Source of the DNA: Anaerolineaceae bacterium UBA6801 | Lineage (GTDB): Bacteria; Chloroflexota; Anaerolineae; Anaerolineales; Anaerolineaceae | Length of the DNA: 7,077 nt | Direction: 5' to 3' | NCBI GenBank assembly: GCA_002452315.1 | Contig: DKFH01000043.1 | Span: 4,598 to 11,674, forward strand | Part shown: piece after piece, positions 1-5,060 of the stretch | How positions within the stretch are numbered: the stretch's first letter is position 1 | Layout of the letters: each line of letters begins with the position of its first letter | Notes under the pieces: generated by a model | Database searches by the model: none | What the model saw: the letters and a program-made list of their open reading frames with translations, nothing else | What the model was told of the DNA's origin: nothing | Made by a program: the position numbers and the translations under genes

Positions 1-404
1 AGGACGGAGAAAACGCCATCCAAGATCATGAACCATTCGCCCTCAATTTCACGTCGCAGTTGAATGGCGATGAGAATATCCATGATGCCAATCACCACCG
101 CCCATGCGCCAATGAAATACAGCAGCACAACCCCGGTGATATTCGGCCAGAAAAACGTCACCAGCCCAATTGCAATGCCCAACACGCCGCTTAATAGCAT
201 TTCCCACCAGCGTTTGTCCGTTCGAATGGAAACTATCCCGGCTACCAGGGAAAAGATGCCATCCAGCAGTACGAACGCGCCAAACAGGATCAGCAGCACC
301 TGGAGCGTGATGCGCGGCCAAATCAGCGTCAGCAACCCAAAGGCAACCGCAGCCAACCCACGCAGTAAAAATACCCACCATTTATTGATTACCATCTCAA
401 TCAT
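1..404 (-). CDS. HdeD-family acid-resistance membrane protein (N-terminal part)
   Basis: The reading frame is open from an ATG at 404 down to the window edge, giving the first 134 residues; the C-terminus lies outside the window. The protein is strongly hydrophobic, with about four membrane segments visible (roughly residues 10-29, 34-59, 68-86 and 91-115). It shows the repeated HdeD pattern of a small-residue helix ending in Trp-Pro: FGLLTLIWP near residues 22-30 and IGLVTFFWP near 79-87, i.e. an internal duplication typical of the family. The start is supported by a GGAGGT ribosome site at 413-418, 8 nt upstream. HdeD of enterobacteria is linked to acid resistance; homologues elsewhere are mostly uncharacterised, so the exact role here is unknown. 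Family members are usually about 180-200 residues, so roughly a quarter to a third is missing. Confidence 0.88.
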   Translation of the reverse strand, partial: MIEMVINKWWVFLLRGLAAVAFGLLTLIWPRITLQVLLILFGAFVLLDGIFSLVAGIVSIRTDKRWWEMLLSGVLGIAIGLVTFFWPNITGVVLLYFIGAWAVVIGIMDILIAIQLRREIEGEWFMILDGVFSV

Positions 405-498
405 TTCAAAATACCTCCAAAATTAATGCGTTCAAGGCTCTTCGTAAAATGAGACCCGACTTGAACAATAGTCAAAGAAATTGTCCTTCGTATATAAT

Positions 499-528
499 AT
501 CATACCTTAATATTGGTCGGATAATCAA
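499..528 (-). promoter_or_regulatory. Possible sigma-70 promoter for the hdeD-like gene
   Basis: Reading leftwards, TTGATT (528-523) is followed after 18 nt by TATGAT (504-499) in an AT-rich stretch. This would give a 5' untranslated leader of roughly 85-90 nt before the ATG at 404. The leader contains an inverted repeat (GTTCAAG at 430-436, CTTGAAC at 460-466). The match is reasonable but not decisive, and other AT-rich hexamers lie nearby. Confidence 0.4.
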
Positions 529-722
529 ATTGTGCTTTGTATAATTTTTATCAAATTGATCCCCGCAGTAGGACAGGGAGAAATCCGTGAAAATCTATCC
601 GCTACATGCAACTGAGCATTCTGCCATCAGGTGGGAGGACTTCACTGTCCGGCCCCGGCCATCCCTACAAAACCTGGCTTGGCCTGGTTCGGTGATGTAT
701 CCGTGCTCTCCCTGCGCAGGGG

Positions 723-751
723 TTGACACCTTCACCAAAACCGAATATACT
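723..751 (+). promoter_or_regulatory. Promoter of the fmdB-csoR-osmC operon
   Basis: TTGACA at 723-728 and TATACT at 746-751 are separated by exactly 17 nt, close to the sigma-70 consensus. Transcription would begin around 757-759, giving a leader of about 30 nt before the fmdB ATG at 787. The -10 box and the expected start point are covered by a perfect inverted repeat, so the promoter is probably repressible. Confidence 0.85.
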
Positions 752-768
752 ATACCCTAGTATAGTAT
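747..768. promoter_or_regulatory. Inverted-repeat operator, probably for the CsoR/CstR-family repressor
   Basis: ATACTATAC (747-755) and GTATAGTAT (760-768) are perfect 9-bp arms around the 4-bp centre CCTA. The site overlaps the -10 box and transcription start of the operon that encodes the repressor, the usual arrangement for autoregulation in this family. The central ATACC...GTAT resembles the short C- and G-containing pseudo-palindromes bound by CsoR-family proteins, but the outer arms are more AT-rich than classical copper-type sites. Assignment to this repressor is inferred from position. Confidence 0.75.
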
Positions 769-786
769 TACGGAGATCAAATATTT

Positions 787-996
787 ATGCCCATTTATGA
801 ATATCACTGCGAAGATTGCGGTCAGGACTTTGAAAAATTAGTTCGCTTTTCTGACCCCAAGATCAATACACCCGAATGCCCGGGTTGCCAATCGGACAAC
901 ACGCATAAAAGCCTATCGGTGATTGCGTCCCTCGGCGGGTTCAATGCCAAAACCTCATCCGCCTCAAGCTGCGGCAGTTCTGGCCCCTTCCGCTGA
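787..996 (+). CDS. FmdB-family small zinc-ribbon protein
   Basis: This is a 69-residue protein of the FmdB type (the CxxC-CxxC-SSSS family). It starts MPIYEY, carries a zinc ribbon with CEDCG (Cys8 and Cys11) and CPGC (Cys31 and Cys34), and ends in a Ser-rich tail with a further Cys (SSASSCGSSG). All four predicted zinc ligands are present. The biochemical role of the family is not firmly established; it has been called a putative regulatory protein. The start at ATG 787 is preceded by GGAG at 772-775, about 11 nt away. It is the first gene after the operator-controlled promoter, 47 nt ahead of the repressor gene. A small GC hairpin (983-988 with 996-1001) spans its stop codon; no T-run follows, so it is not a terminator. 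Confidence 0.88.
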   Translation: MPIYEYHCEDCGQDFEKLVRFSDPKINTPECPGCQSDNTHKSLSVIASLGGFNAKTSSASSCGSSGPFR

Positions 997-1043
997 GGGG
1001 CTTAACTCCTATCAGACCGGTGGTCTGGAAAGCACAAGAAGCA

Positions 1044-1331
1044 ATGCTCATTATAAAAAACCCCCAGGTTAAATCGAAGACCCTTCAGCGCTTAGCACGG
1101 GTTGAAGGCCAGCTGCGCGGCGTGCAGAAGATGATCGCTGAGGACCGCGATTGCAAGGACATCGTCCAGCAGTTAATCGCCATCCGTTCAGCGGTTCAAT
1201 CGGCCAGCCTGAACTTCATGCAAGACGTCGCTGCAGAATGCCTGCTTAACCCGGAAAACCAGGCTGATCCCAATTCCCAGCAGGCAGCAATGGCAGATCT
1301 GATCAAACTAATGGGGAAGTTATCTGATTAA
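1044..1331 (+). CDS. CsoR/CstR-family (DUF156) transcriptional repressor
   Basis: This is a 95-residue all-helical repressor of the CsoR/RcnR/FrmR/CstR family. The first helix shows the signature QRLARVEGQLRGVQKM (residues 15-30), rich in basic residues used for DNA binding. The sensor cysteines are Cys37 (DRDCKD) and Cys66 (AAEC), spaced exactly as Cys36 and Cys65 of Mycobacterium CsoR. The third copper ligand, His61 there, is Val62 here. A Cys-x-Cys site lacking His is typical of persulfide-sensing CstR-like members rather than copper sensors; this functional call is inference. ATG 1044 is preferred because it fits the family's N-terminus. A GTG at 1020 would add eight unconserved residues. 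Neither start has a strong ribosome site. It is probably autoregulated through the inverted repeat at 747-768, and osmC follows after 21 nt. Confidence 0.9.
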   Translation: MLIIKNPQVKSKTLQRLARVEGQLRGVQKMIAEDRDCKDIVQQLIAIRSAVQSASLNFMQDVAAECLLNPENQADPNSQQAAMADLIKLMGKLSD

Positions 1332-1352
1332 TCACCACATTACAGGAGAAAA

Positions 1353-1766
1353 ATGGCAACCAATACAGTATTACAATGGATTCCCGATGGAAAACGCTTC
1401 GTATCCACCGATTCAACCGGGCATTCAGTCATCCTTTCAACGCCGGATGAAAACTTCGGCATGAAACCCTCCGAGCTGCTCCTCTCGGCATTGGCCGGGT
1501 GCACTTCGGTCGACGTGGTGGAAATCCTGGCCAAAAAGCAGACCCCCCTCTCGCACCTTGAGGTGCAGGTCAGCGCTGAACAGGATGCAGATCCACCCTG
1601 GGCTTTTCGCAAGATCCACATGACATTCACCCTCAAAGGCGAGGGATTGACAGAGAAAAATGTGCAGCAGGCGATCAAGCTGTCGGAAGAAAAATACTGC
1701 TCTGTGGCCGCCACCGTGCGCGGTGTAGCCGAGATCACCTACAGCTTCAAGATCCTGGAAGGCTAA
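1353..1766 (+). CDS. OsmC-family thiol-dependent peroxidase (YhfA-like)
   Basis: This 137-residue protein has the OsmC/Ohr fold signature. The first active cysteine is Cys50 in PSELLLSALAGCTSVDV, and the second is Cys116 in EEKYCSVAATV, both in the conserved places. The motif set (AGCTSVDVVEIL, KYCSVA) resembles the YhfA-like branch more than Ohr. Members reduce organic or fatty-acid hydroperoxides with thiol reductants, and several act on reactive sulfur compounds. The start at ATG 1353 has AGGAG at 1344-1348, well spaced. It lies 21 nt after the repressor gene and is almost certainly co-transcribed with it and fmdB. Only 8 nt separate its stop from the stop of the convergent yitT-like gene, and no clear terminator is visible there. 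Substrate cannot be read from the sequence. Confidence 0.9.
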   Translation: MATNTVLQWIPDGKRFVSTDSTGHSVILSTPDENFGMKPSELLLSALAGCTSVDVVEILAKKQTPLSHLEVQVSAEQDADPPWAFRKIHMTFTLKGEGLTEKNVQQAIKLSEEKYCSVAATVRGVAEITYSFKILEG

Positions 1767-1774
1767 ACCTCCCC

Positions 1775-2683
1775 TTAGTGGTCATCAGATGTTAACGGTG
1801 AAAATCCTTCCCCCAAAGCCTCCTGCGCCTGGCCAATGACCATAAACGCTTTAGGATCAATATCGTGCACCAGGATTTTTAACCGGTTAATTTCCATCCG
1901 GGATACGGCACAATAAATCACATTGCGCGGCTCACCCGTATAGGCACCCGTGCCCGAGAGAATTGTCACACCGCGTTCCAAATCGTGCATGATCGCCTGG
2001 GCAATCGCCTCGGTCTGCGTGGTGACGATCATCGCTGAGCGGATCATATTGGTGCCCTGCAAGGCAACTTCCGCAGCCAATCCGCTTACGTAGATCAACA
2101 CCAGGCCATATAAGGCCTTCGTCCAGCCGAACACAAACCCCGCCCCCAGCACCACCAGCGAGTCGGTGATCAAGTAAGCCTGCGAGATGGTGATGCCAAA
2201 ACGCCGGTTGAGGATGCGTCCTAAAATGTCAGAACCCCCGCTGGTGCCGCGTCCCCGGTACACAATCCCTAACCCAATTCCCAGTAGCAGCCCGCCATAA
2301 ATGGTGTTAAGCACCAGGTCATCCGTGACACCGGCGCTCGGTAAAAACAGGGTTAAAAGATCGGTAAAGGCTGAAAAAGCCAGGATCGACAACACCGTGC
2401 GGATCGCAAACCGCGGGCCGCCCAGGTGGCGCCACCCTAAAATGAACAGCGGGATATTGCCCAGTAACACCATCATGCCGATTGGAAAGCCGGTATAGTG
2501 ATTCAGCAGCTGTGCCAGACCGCTGATGCCCCCACTGACCAGTTGGGCCGGGACGAGAAACAATCTGAGCGCAGCAGCCTGCACTGCAGCGCCTACCAGG
2601 ATCAACAGGTAATCCCATACATCTCGTTTGGTAAAACCGATTTGAGAAAAGAAGCTTTTAACTCGCAATTTCACAGTGCCCAT
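1775..2683 (-). CDS. YitT-family membrane protein (DUF161 plus C-terminal DUF2179)
   Basis: This 302-residue protein begins with a short basic N-terminus, then has about five or six membrane segments in the first two thirds (around residues 23-44, 47-62, 66-84, 93-113, 124-142 and 170-206). A soluble DUF2179 domain follows at about 212-292 (MIVTTQTEAIAQAI... DIDPKAFMVI). The family motif RGTSGGSDILGRILNRRFG is at about 145-163. Function of the family is not settled; it is an inner-membrane protein, often annotated YitT or YqfU. I chose ATG 2683 because a GAGGTCAGG ribosome site precedes it; a TTG at 2710 in the same frame would add nine residues across that site. The gene is convergent with osmC and divergent from lexA, with no visible functional link to either. 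Confidence 0.9.
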   Translation of the reverse strand: MGTVKLRVKSFFSQIGFTKRDVWDYLLILVGAAVQAAALRLFLVPAQLVSGGISGLAQLLNHYTGFPIGMMVLLGNIPLFILGWRHLGGPRFAIRTVLSILAFSAFTDLLTLFLPSAGVTDDLVLNTIYGGLLLGIGLGIVYRGRGTSGGSDILGRILNRRFGITISQAYLITDSLVVLGAGFVFGWTKALYGLVLIYVSGLAAEVALQGTNMIRSAMIVTTQTEAIAQAIMHDLERGVTILSGTGAYTGEPRNVIYCAVSRMEINRLKILVHDIDPKAFMVIGQAQEALGEGFSPLTSDDH

Positions 2684-2742
2684 AAATTTCCTGACCTCAC
2701 ATAATTCCAATCATCAACCCGCTCACGAGCGACAACTCGAGA

Positions 2743-2748
2743 ATTATA
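2743..2748 (-). promoter_or_regulatory. Possible -10 element for the yitT-like gene
   Basis: TATAAT reads leftwards at 2748-2743, about 60 nt before the ATG at 2683. The hexamer 17 nt upstream (AATCGC) does not resemble a -35 box, so this is a weak call based on a perfect -10 in a sensible place. Confidence 0.35.
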
Positions 2749-2838
2749 CCTTCATCAAGGTAAAAGCGATTTGTCCAGATCTTCCCGGTCCTGGCTGGCC
2801 TTCAAGATGAGTGTGTTGTAAAACACAGTAGAAAGAAG

Positions 2839-2868
2839 CGCAGGGGTACGGCGTGCTGTGCCCCTGCG
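2839..2868. repeat. Strong orphan GC-rich hairpin, terminator-like
   Basis: CGCAGGGGTAC (2839-2849) pairs with GTGCCCCTGCG (2858-2868) over 11 positions, one of them a T-G wobble, with an 8-nt loop. Reading left, the hairpin is followed by CTTCTTTCT; reading right, by TTGAAAT. The T-content is modest, so termination is more plausible leftwards than rightwards. No gene in the window ends into it, since both neighbours start away from it. Confidence 0.6.
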
Positions 2869-2959
2869 TTGAAATAGATCAAGATTTAATAACAACGCTG
2901 ATGGTTTCAGATGAGACTTTGTTTGTGTTGGTGTTAATCAACCCCCGCCGATTTAATCC

Positions 2960-2988
2960 TTGACACCGAACAGATGTTCGGGTATGAT
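2960..2988 (+). promoter_or_regulatory. lexA promoter
   Basis: TTGACA (2960-2965) and TATGAT (2983-2988) are separated by exactly 17 nt, close to consensus. Transcription would start around 2995, giving a leader of about 44 nt. The spacer contains the SOS box, so LexA bound there would block RNA polymerase. Confidence 0.88.
2967..2980. promoter_or_regulatory. LexA-binding SOS box
   Basis: CGAACAGATGTTCG matches the Gram-positive-type (B. subtilis) SOS box consensus CGAACRNRYGTTYG at every position, and the symmetry extends one base further on each side (2966-2981). It lies wholly between the -35 and -10 boxes of the lexA promoter, the classic position for autorepression that is relieved after DNA damage. 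Confidence 0.93.
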
Positions 2989-3038
2989 ATTAGACAAATA
3001 TTAGCACAAATGAGCGGTTTCAAACAAAGGAGCCTGAG

Positions 3039-3734
3039 ATGATGGCAAGAAAAAAGGCAGGTCTGGGCGAACGGCACAAGAAAATCCTGAAATTCCTGGA
3101 ACAGTTTCAAGCAGAGAATGGCTACCCCCCCTCTATCCGGGAAATCGGTGAAAACACCAACATCAGCTCAACTTCGGTAGTTAATTATTATCTCAACCAG
3201 CTGGAAGAGATGAAATTTATCGAACGCGAGAGCAACGTTTCCCGCGGGATCAGGTTGGTTCGCAACCTGGAAGGCCACTTGCTCAGCGCCGCCCAATCCC
3301 TCACCGATATGTTCAGCGTACCGGTCATTGGAAGGATCGTCGCAGGTGAACCGGTACCGGTGCCCTCCTCCGATTTCAACTACTTCGATTCCGAAACTGG
3401 CATTGATATTGCCCGCAGCCTGCTGCCGCCCAAAGAAAAGACCGAAGACCTGTTTGCCCTCGAAGTCCAGGGGGACTCGATGATCGACGCGATGGTCAAC
3501 GATGGCGATATCGTCGTCATGCGCCCGATCACCCAGGCAAATAATGGTGAGATGGTCGCCGTATGGCTGACCGACCGTGACGAAACCACGCTGAAGTATT
3601 TCTACCTTGAAAACGGCCGGGTCCGTTTGCAGCCAGCCAACCCCCTGATGAGCCCCATCATCATCGACAATCCTGCCCACGTCCAGGTGCAGGGCAAGGT
3701 AGTCCTCGTGATCCGGCGCATGGAAGCCGCCTGA
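3039..3734 (+). CDS. lexA: LexA repressor, SOS response master regulator
   Basis: This 231-residue protein has an N-terminal winged helix-turn-helix (about residues 10-73; GYPPSIREIGENTNISSTSVVNYYLNQL is the helix-turn-helix core, split here only by length) and a C-terminal S24 peptidase/latch domain from about 93. The self-cleavage site is Ala102-Gly103 (GRIVAGEPVPV). The catalytic pair is Ser147 (VQGDSMID) and Lys186 (ETTLKYF), all intact. LexA represses DNA-repair genes and cleaves itself when RecA filaments form on single-stranded DNA. The length is slightly above the usual 200-220 residues. The start is ATG 3039, with AAAGGAG at 3026-3032; a second ATG follows at once and either could be used. 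The SOS box in its promoter indicates autoregulation. It is monocistronic, followed by a hairpin terminator. Confidence 0.97.
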   Translation: MMARKKAGLGERHKKILKFLEQFQAENGYPPSIREIGENTNISSTSVVNYYLNQLEEMKFIERESNVSRGIRLVRNLEGHLLSAAQSLTDMFSVPVIGRIVAGEPVPVPSSDFNYFDSETGIDIARSLLPPKEKTEDLFALEVQGDSMIDAMVNDGDIVVMRPITQANNGEMVAVWLTDRDETTLKYFYLENGRVRLQPANPLMSPIIIDNPAHVQVQGKVVLVIRRMEAA

Positions 3735-3806
3735 TCAAAACCGTCGCAGCAAGCTATTCATTTACCCACCAAAGTCCTTGGGATTGGTATGCGCCAGGGA
3801 CTTGCT

Positions 3807-3859
3807 TAACCGAACAAACCCCACCGATGCCTTTCAGGCCAGGTGGGGCTTGTTGTTAA
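3807..3859. terminator. Bidirectional branched terminator between lexA and rplL
   Basis: AACAAACCCCACC (3813-3825) pairs with GGTGGGGCTTGTT (3842-3854) over 13 positions with one mismatch. The stem extends outwards through TTAAC (3807-3811) and GTTAA (3855-3859) past one bulged base, and the loop holds its own small hairpin (GCCT-TTC-AGGC, 3829-3839). T-rich sequence follows the GC core in both directions (TTGTTGTT rightwards, TTTGTT leftwards). It sits between two convergent genes and can serve both lexA and the rplJL transcript. Confidence 0.75.
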
Positions 3860-3876
3860 CTAAAACCGGTTTTGTT

Positions 3877-4254
3877 TTATTGCAGTTCGACTGTCGCGCC
3901 GGCAGCTTCCAGTTTCTCTTTAGCATCAGTGGCAATATCCTTGCCGACGGCCTCGAGAACCTTGGTGTCGGGGGTTTCTGCCATGTTCTTGGCATCAACC
4001 AGGCCCAGGTTGGTCAGCTGGCGAATAACCTTGATGGTTTCAATCTTCTTCGGACCAGCGTCCTTGATGACCACATCAAATTCGGTCTTCTCTTCAACTT
4101 CTTCTTCCGCCGCAGCAGCGGGGCCAGCAGCCATAGCAGCCACAGGAGCGGCAGCAGAAACGCCCCATTTTTCTTCCAGCATTTTGACGAGTTCAGCAGC
4201 TTCCAATACAGTCAGCTCGCTCAATTCCGCCATTAATTTTTCTAAATCAGCCAT
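3877..4254 (-). CDS. rplL: Large-subunit ribosomal protein L7/L12
   Basis: This 125-residue acidic protein has the standard L7/L12 layout: an N-terminal dimerisation/L10-binding helical domain (about 1-32, ELTVLEAAELVKMLEEKWGV), an Ala/Glu-rich flexible hinge (about 34-56) and a C-terminal factor-binding domain (about 57-125). The last contains EFDVVIKDAGPKKIETIKVIR and LTNLGLVDAKNMAE, here cited in part as key motifs. It forms the stalk that recruits and activates translation GTPases. The segment after the LGL-AK motif (ETPDTKVLEAVGKDIA) departs from the common EGAPKPVKEGVSKEEA pattern. The start at ATG 4254 has an AAGGAG ribosome site (4270-4265). It lies 74 nt after rplJ, is presumably co-transcribed with it, and ends at the terminator near 3813-3854. 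Confidence 0.97.
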   Translation of the reverse strand: MADLEKLMAELSELTVLEAAELVKMLEEKWGVSAAAPVAAMAAGPAAAAEEEVEEKTEFDVVIKDAGPKKIETIKVIRQLTNLGLVDAKNMAETPDTKVLEAVGKDIATDAKEKLEAAGATVELQ

Positions 4255-4328
4255 TTTAATAGTTCTCCTTACAATGTTTGTTATGTATCAGTACTTATTT
4301 TCTATCAGTTGATAACTTTCTAGACGCC

Positions 4329-4853
4329 TTAGGCAGCCTGTCCTTCTTCTGAGAAGGCTTTGACAACAGCCGCCATAGAGCGGGCTGGCTCGGCAAGCGT
4401 GCGGACCAGCTTCGAGGCTGAGGCCATGATGGTACCCAGCATGATACCGCGCATCACAGGCAGGGTCGGGAGATCCGCCAGAGCTTTGACACGCTCAGCA
4501 GTGAGCATCTTTTGATCCATATAGCCCAGCCGAATATCAAAGACATTCGTTTTTGAAATCTCTGTGAGGGCTTTGGCAACTGCGGGGGCATCGCTAAACG
4601 CAAAGCCAACCATGTTGTTCTCTTCCCAGAAGCCCGGATCATATTCCAATGCCATTTCATCCAAAACAAGTTTGAACAAGCGGTTCTTGACGACATGGAT
4701 CTCTGCGTTGACCTCACGCAACTTCTCTCGCGCCTCATCAACCGCGGCCATATTCATATTTTGATATGACAAAACAAAAACCGCAGTGCTGTTGTCGATC
4801 CATTTTTTATACTGCTCGACAATCGCTTCCTTTTCTTTACGAGTAAACGCCAA
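4329..4853 (-). CDS. rplJ: Large-subunit ribosomal protein L10
   Basis: This is the stalk-base protein that binds 23S rRNA and anchors L7/L12 dimers through its C-terminal helix. It is 174 residues from the start chosen here: an N-terminal globular domain with FTRKEKEAIVEQ (3-14) and IHVVKNRLFK (52-61), and the C-terminal helix from about 135 (MRGIMLGTIMASASKLVRTL onwards) that holds the L12 binding sites. I place the start at TTG 4853. A longer frame begins at GTG 4862, but that GTG is part of the very strong ribosome site AAGGAGGTG, so it cannot be spaced properly from it; TTG lies about 7 nt beyond and gives the usual MAFTR-like N-terminus. Transcription comes from its own promoter at the end of rplA, through an L10-type leader, so it is probably under autogenous control. 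Confidence 0.95.
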   Translation of the reverse strand: MAFTRKEKEAIVEQYKKWIDNSTAVFVLSYQNMNMAAVDEAREKLREVNAEIHVVKNRLFKLVLDEMALEYDPGFWEENNMVGFAFSDAPAVAKALTEISKTNVFDIRLGYMDQKMLTAERVKALADLPTLPVMRGIMLGTIMASASKLVRTLAEPARSMAAVVKAFSEEGQAA

Positions 4854-4862
4854 TGTGTTCAC

Positions 4863-5055
4863 CTCCTTCCGGTTTTAGTATTTTAAACATTGAAGTCTTT
4901 GCCTCAATTTTCCGCTGAGGCAAAGACTTCCGATGAAGATGCCTTTCGGCATCCAATTCTCTTTCTGCCTTCACCTCGGCGGGATATTAAGCTCCACATG
5001 GAGCACCTGCTTTCTTCAGCGAAGAAATATTCAATATTCAATTGTTAAACACAAC
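4863..5055 (-). promoter_or_regulatory. L10 (rplJ) ribosomal protein leader RNA
   Basis: The transcript between the promoter and rplJ has the hallmarks of the L10 leader that binds the L10-L12 complex. A hairpin UUUCUUC-GCU-GAAGAAA (5027-5011) comes first. Then GCAGGU is followed by the hairpin GCUCC-AUGU-GGAGC (5004-4991), and the conserved CUUAAUAUCCCGCC and GAGGUGA tracts (4991-4971) follow, the kink-turn-like recognition part. A GNRA hairpin GAUGCC-GAAA-GGCAUC (4953-4938) and a long 15-bp hairpin (4930-4892) come next, before the ribosome site. The family call rests on the remembered consensus and gene position; the exact fold was not computed. Confidence 0.82.
4892..4930 (-). terminator. 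Long leader hairpin, possible attenuator
   Basis: GAAGTCTTTGCCTCA (on the transcript, 4930-4916) pairs perfectly over 15 bp with TGAGGCAAAGACTTC (4906-4892) around a 9-nt loop. It lies in the position where L10 leaders often have a terminator. What follows on the transcript is AATGTTTAAAATACT, without a clear U-run, so termination would be weak. It may instead work at the level of translation or RNA stability. The ribosome site of rplJ lies about 23 nt beyond. Confidence 0.5.
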
Positions 5056-5060
5056 CATAC

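Larger units (their letters stand above)
405..786. other. Intergenic region between divergent hdeD-like gene and fmdB operon
   Basis: No convincing gene was found. The left half (about 470-560) is AT-rich and holds the likely hdeD promoter. The right half (about 600-722) is GC-rich and has several short symmetric sequences, including GGCCCCGGCC at 651-660 and the perfect 12-bp palindrome CCCTGCGCAGGG at 710-721, directly upstream of the -35 box of the fmdB promoter. A 57-codon reading frame starting at GTG 587 and ending in TAG at 758-760 has a possible ribosome site (GGGAG) but runs through the fmdB promoter into its operator, so it is probably not a gene. Confidence 0.6.
2684..3038. other. 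Divergent intergenic region between yitT-like gene and lexA
   Basis: No gene is supported here. It contains, from the left: a near-palindrome CGCTC-AC-GAGCG (2720-2731); a TATAAT hexamer reading left (2748-2743) that could serve the yitT-like gene although its -35 is poor; a small hairpin TGTGTT-GTAA-AACACA (2812-2827); a strong GC hairpin (2839-2868); and the lexA promoter with its SOS box (2960-2988). A 5' leader of about 44 nt separates the lexA start point from its ATG. Confidence 0.6.

Noticed and set aside
49..381. 110-residue frame on the minus strand
   Set aside because: It is an out-of-frame shadow; the frame starting at 404 gives a clear HdeD-family membrane protein with a good ribosome site.
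64..426. 120-residue frame on the plus strand over the hdeD-like gene
   Set aside because: Antisense shadow of a well-supported gene; low-complexity composition without a known domain.
540..545. TATAAT on the plus strand as a promoter for the 587-760 frame
   Set aside because: No acceptable -35 at 16-18 nt spacing; AT-rich surroundings produce such hexamers by chance.
587..760. 57-codon frame starting at GTG, with a GGGAG-like ribosome site and one CxxC motif
   Set aside because: It runs across the fmdB promoter and ends inside the operator, has no recognisable family, and has no convincing promoter of its own.
983..1001. GC hairpin over the fmdB stop codon as a terminator
   Set aside because: The stem is only 6 bp and is not followed by a T-run, and the downstream genes lack a promoter of their own.
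3168..3680. 170-residue frame antisense to lexA
   Set aside because: The lexA frame has every catalytic and DNA-binding motif; the antisense frame has no family features.
3862..3873. Perfect palindrome AAAACCGGTTTT next to the rplL stop, with 11 bases recurring inverted at 4869-4879
   Set aside because: It has no loop for an RNA hairpin, is of low complexity, and the shared 11 bases can arise by chance; the real terminator is the stem at 3813-3854.
3872..4312. Ser/Ala-rich 146-residue frame antisense to rplL
   Set aside because: Shadow caused by the Ala/Glu-rich composition of L7/L12.
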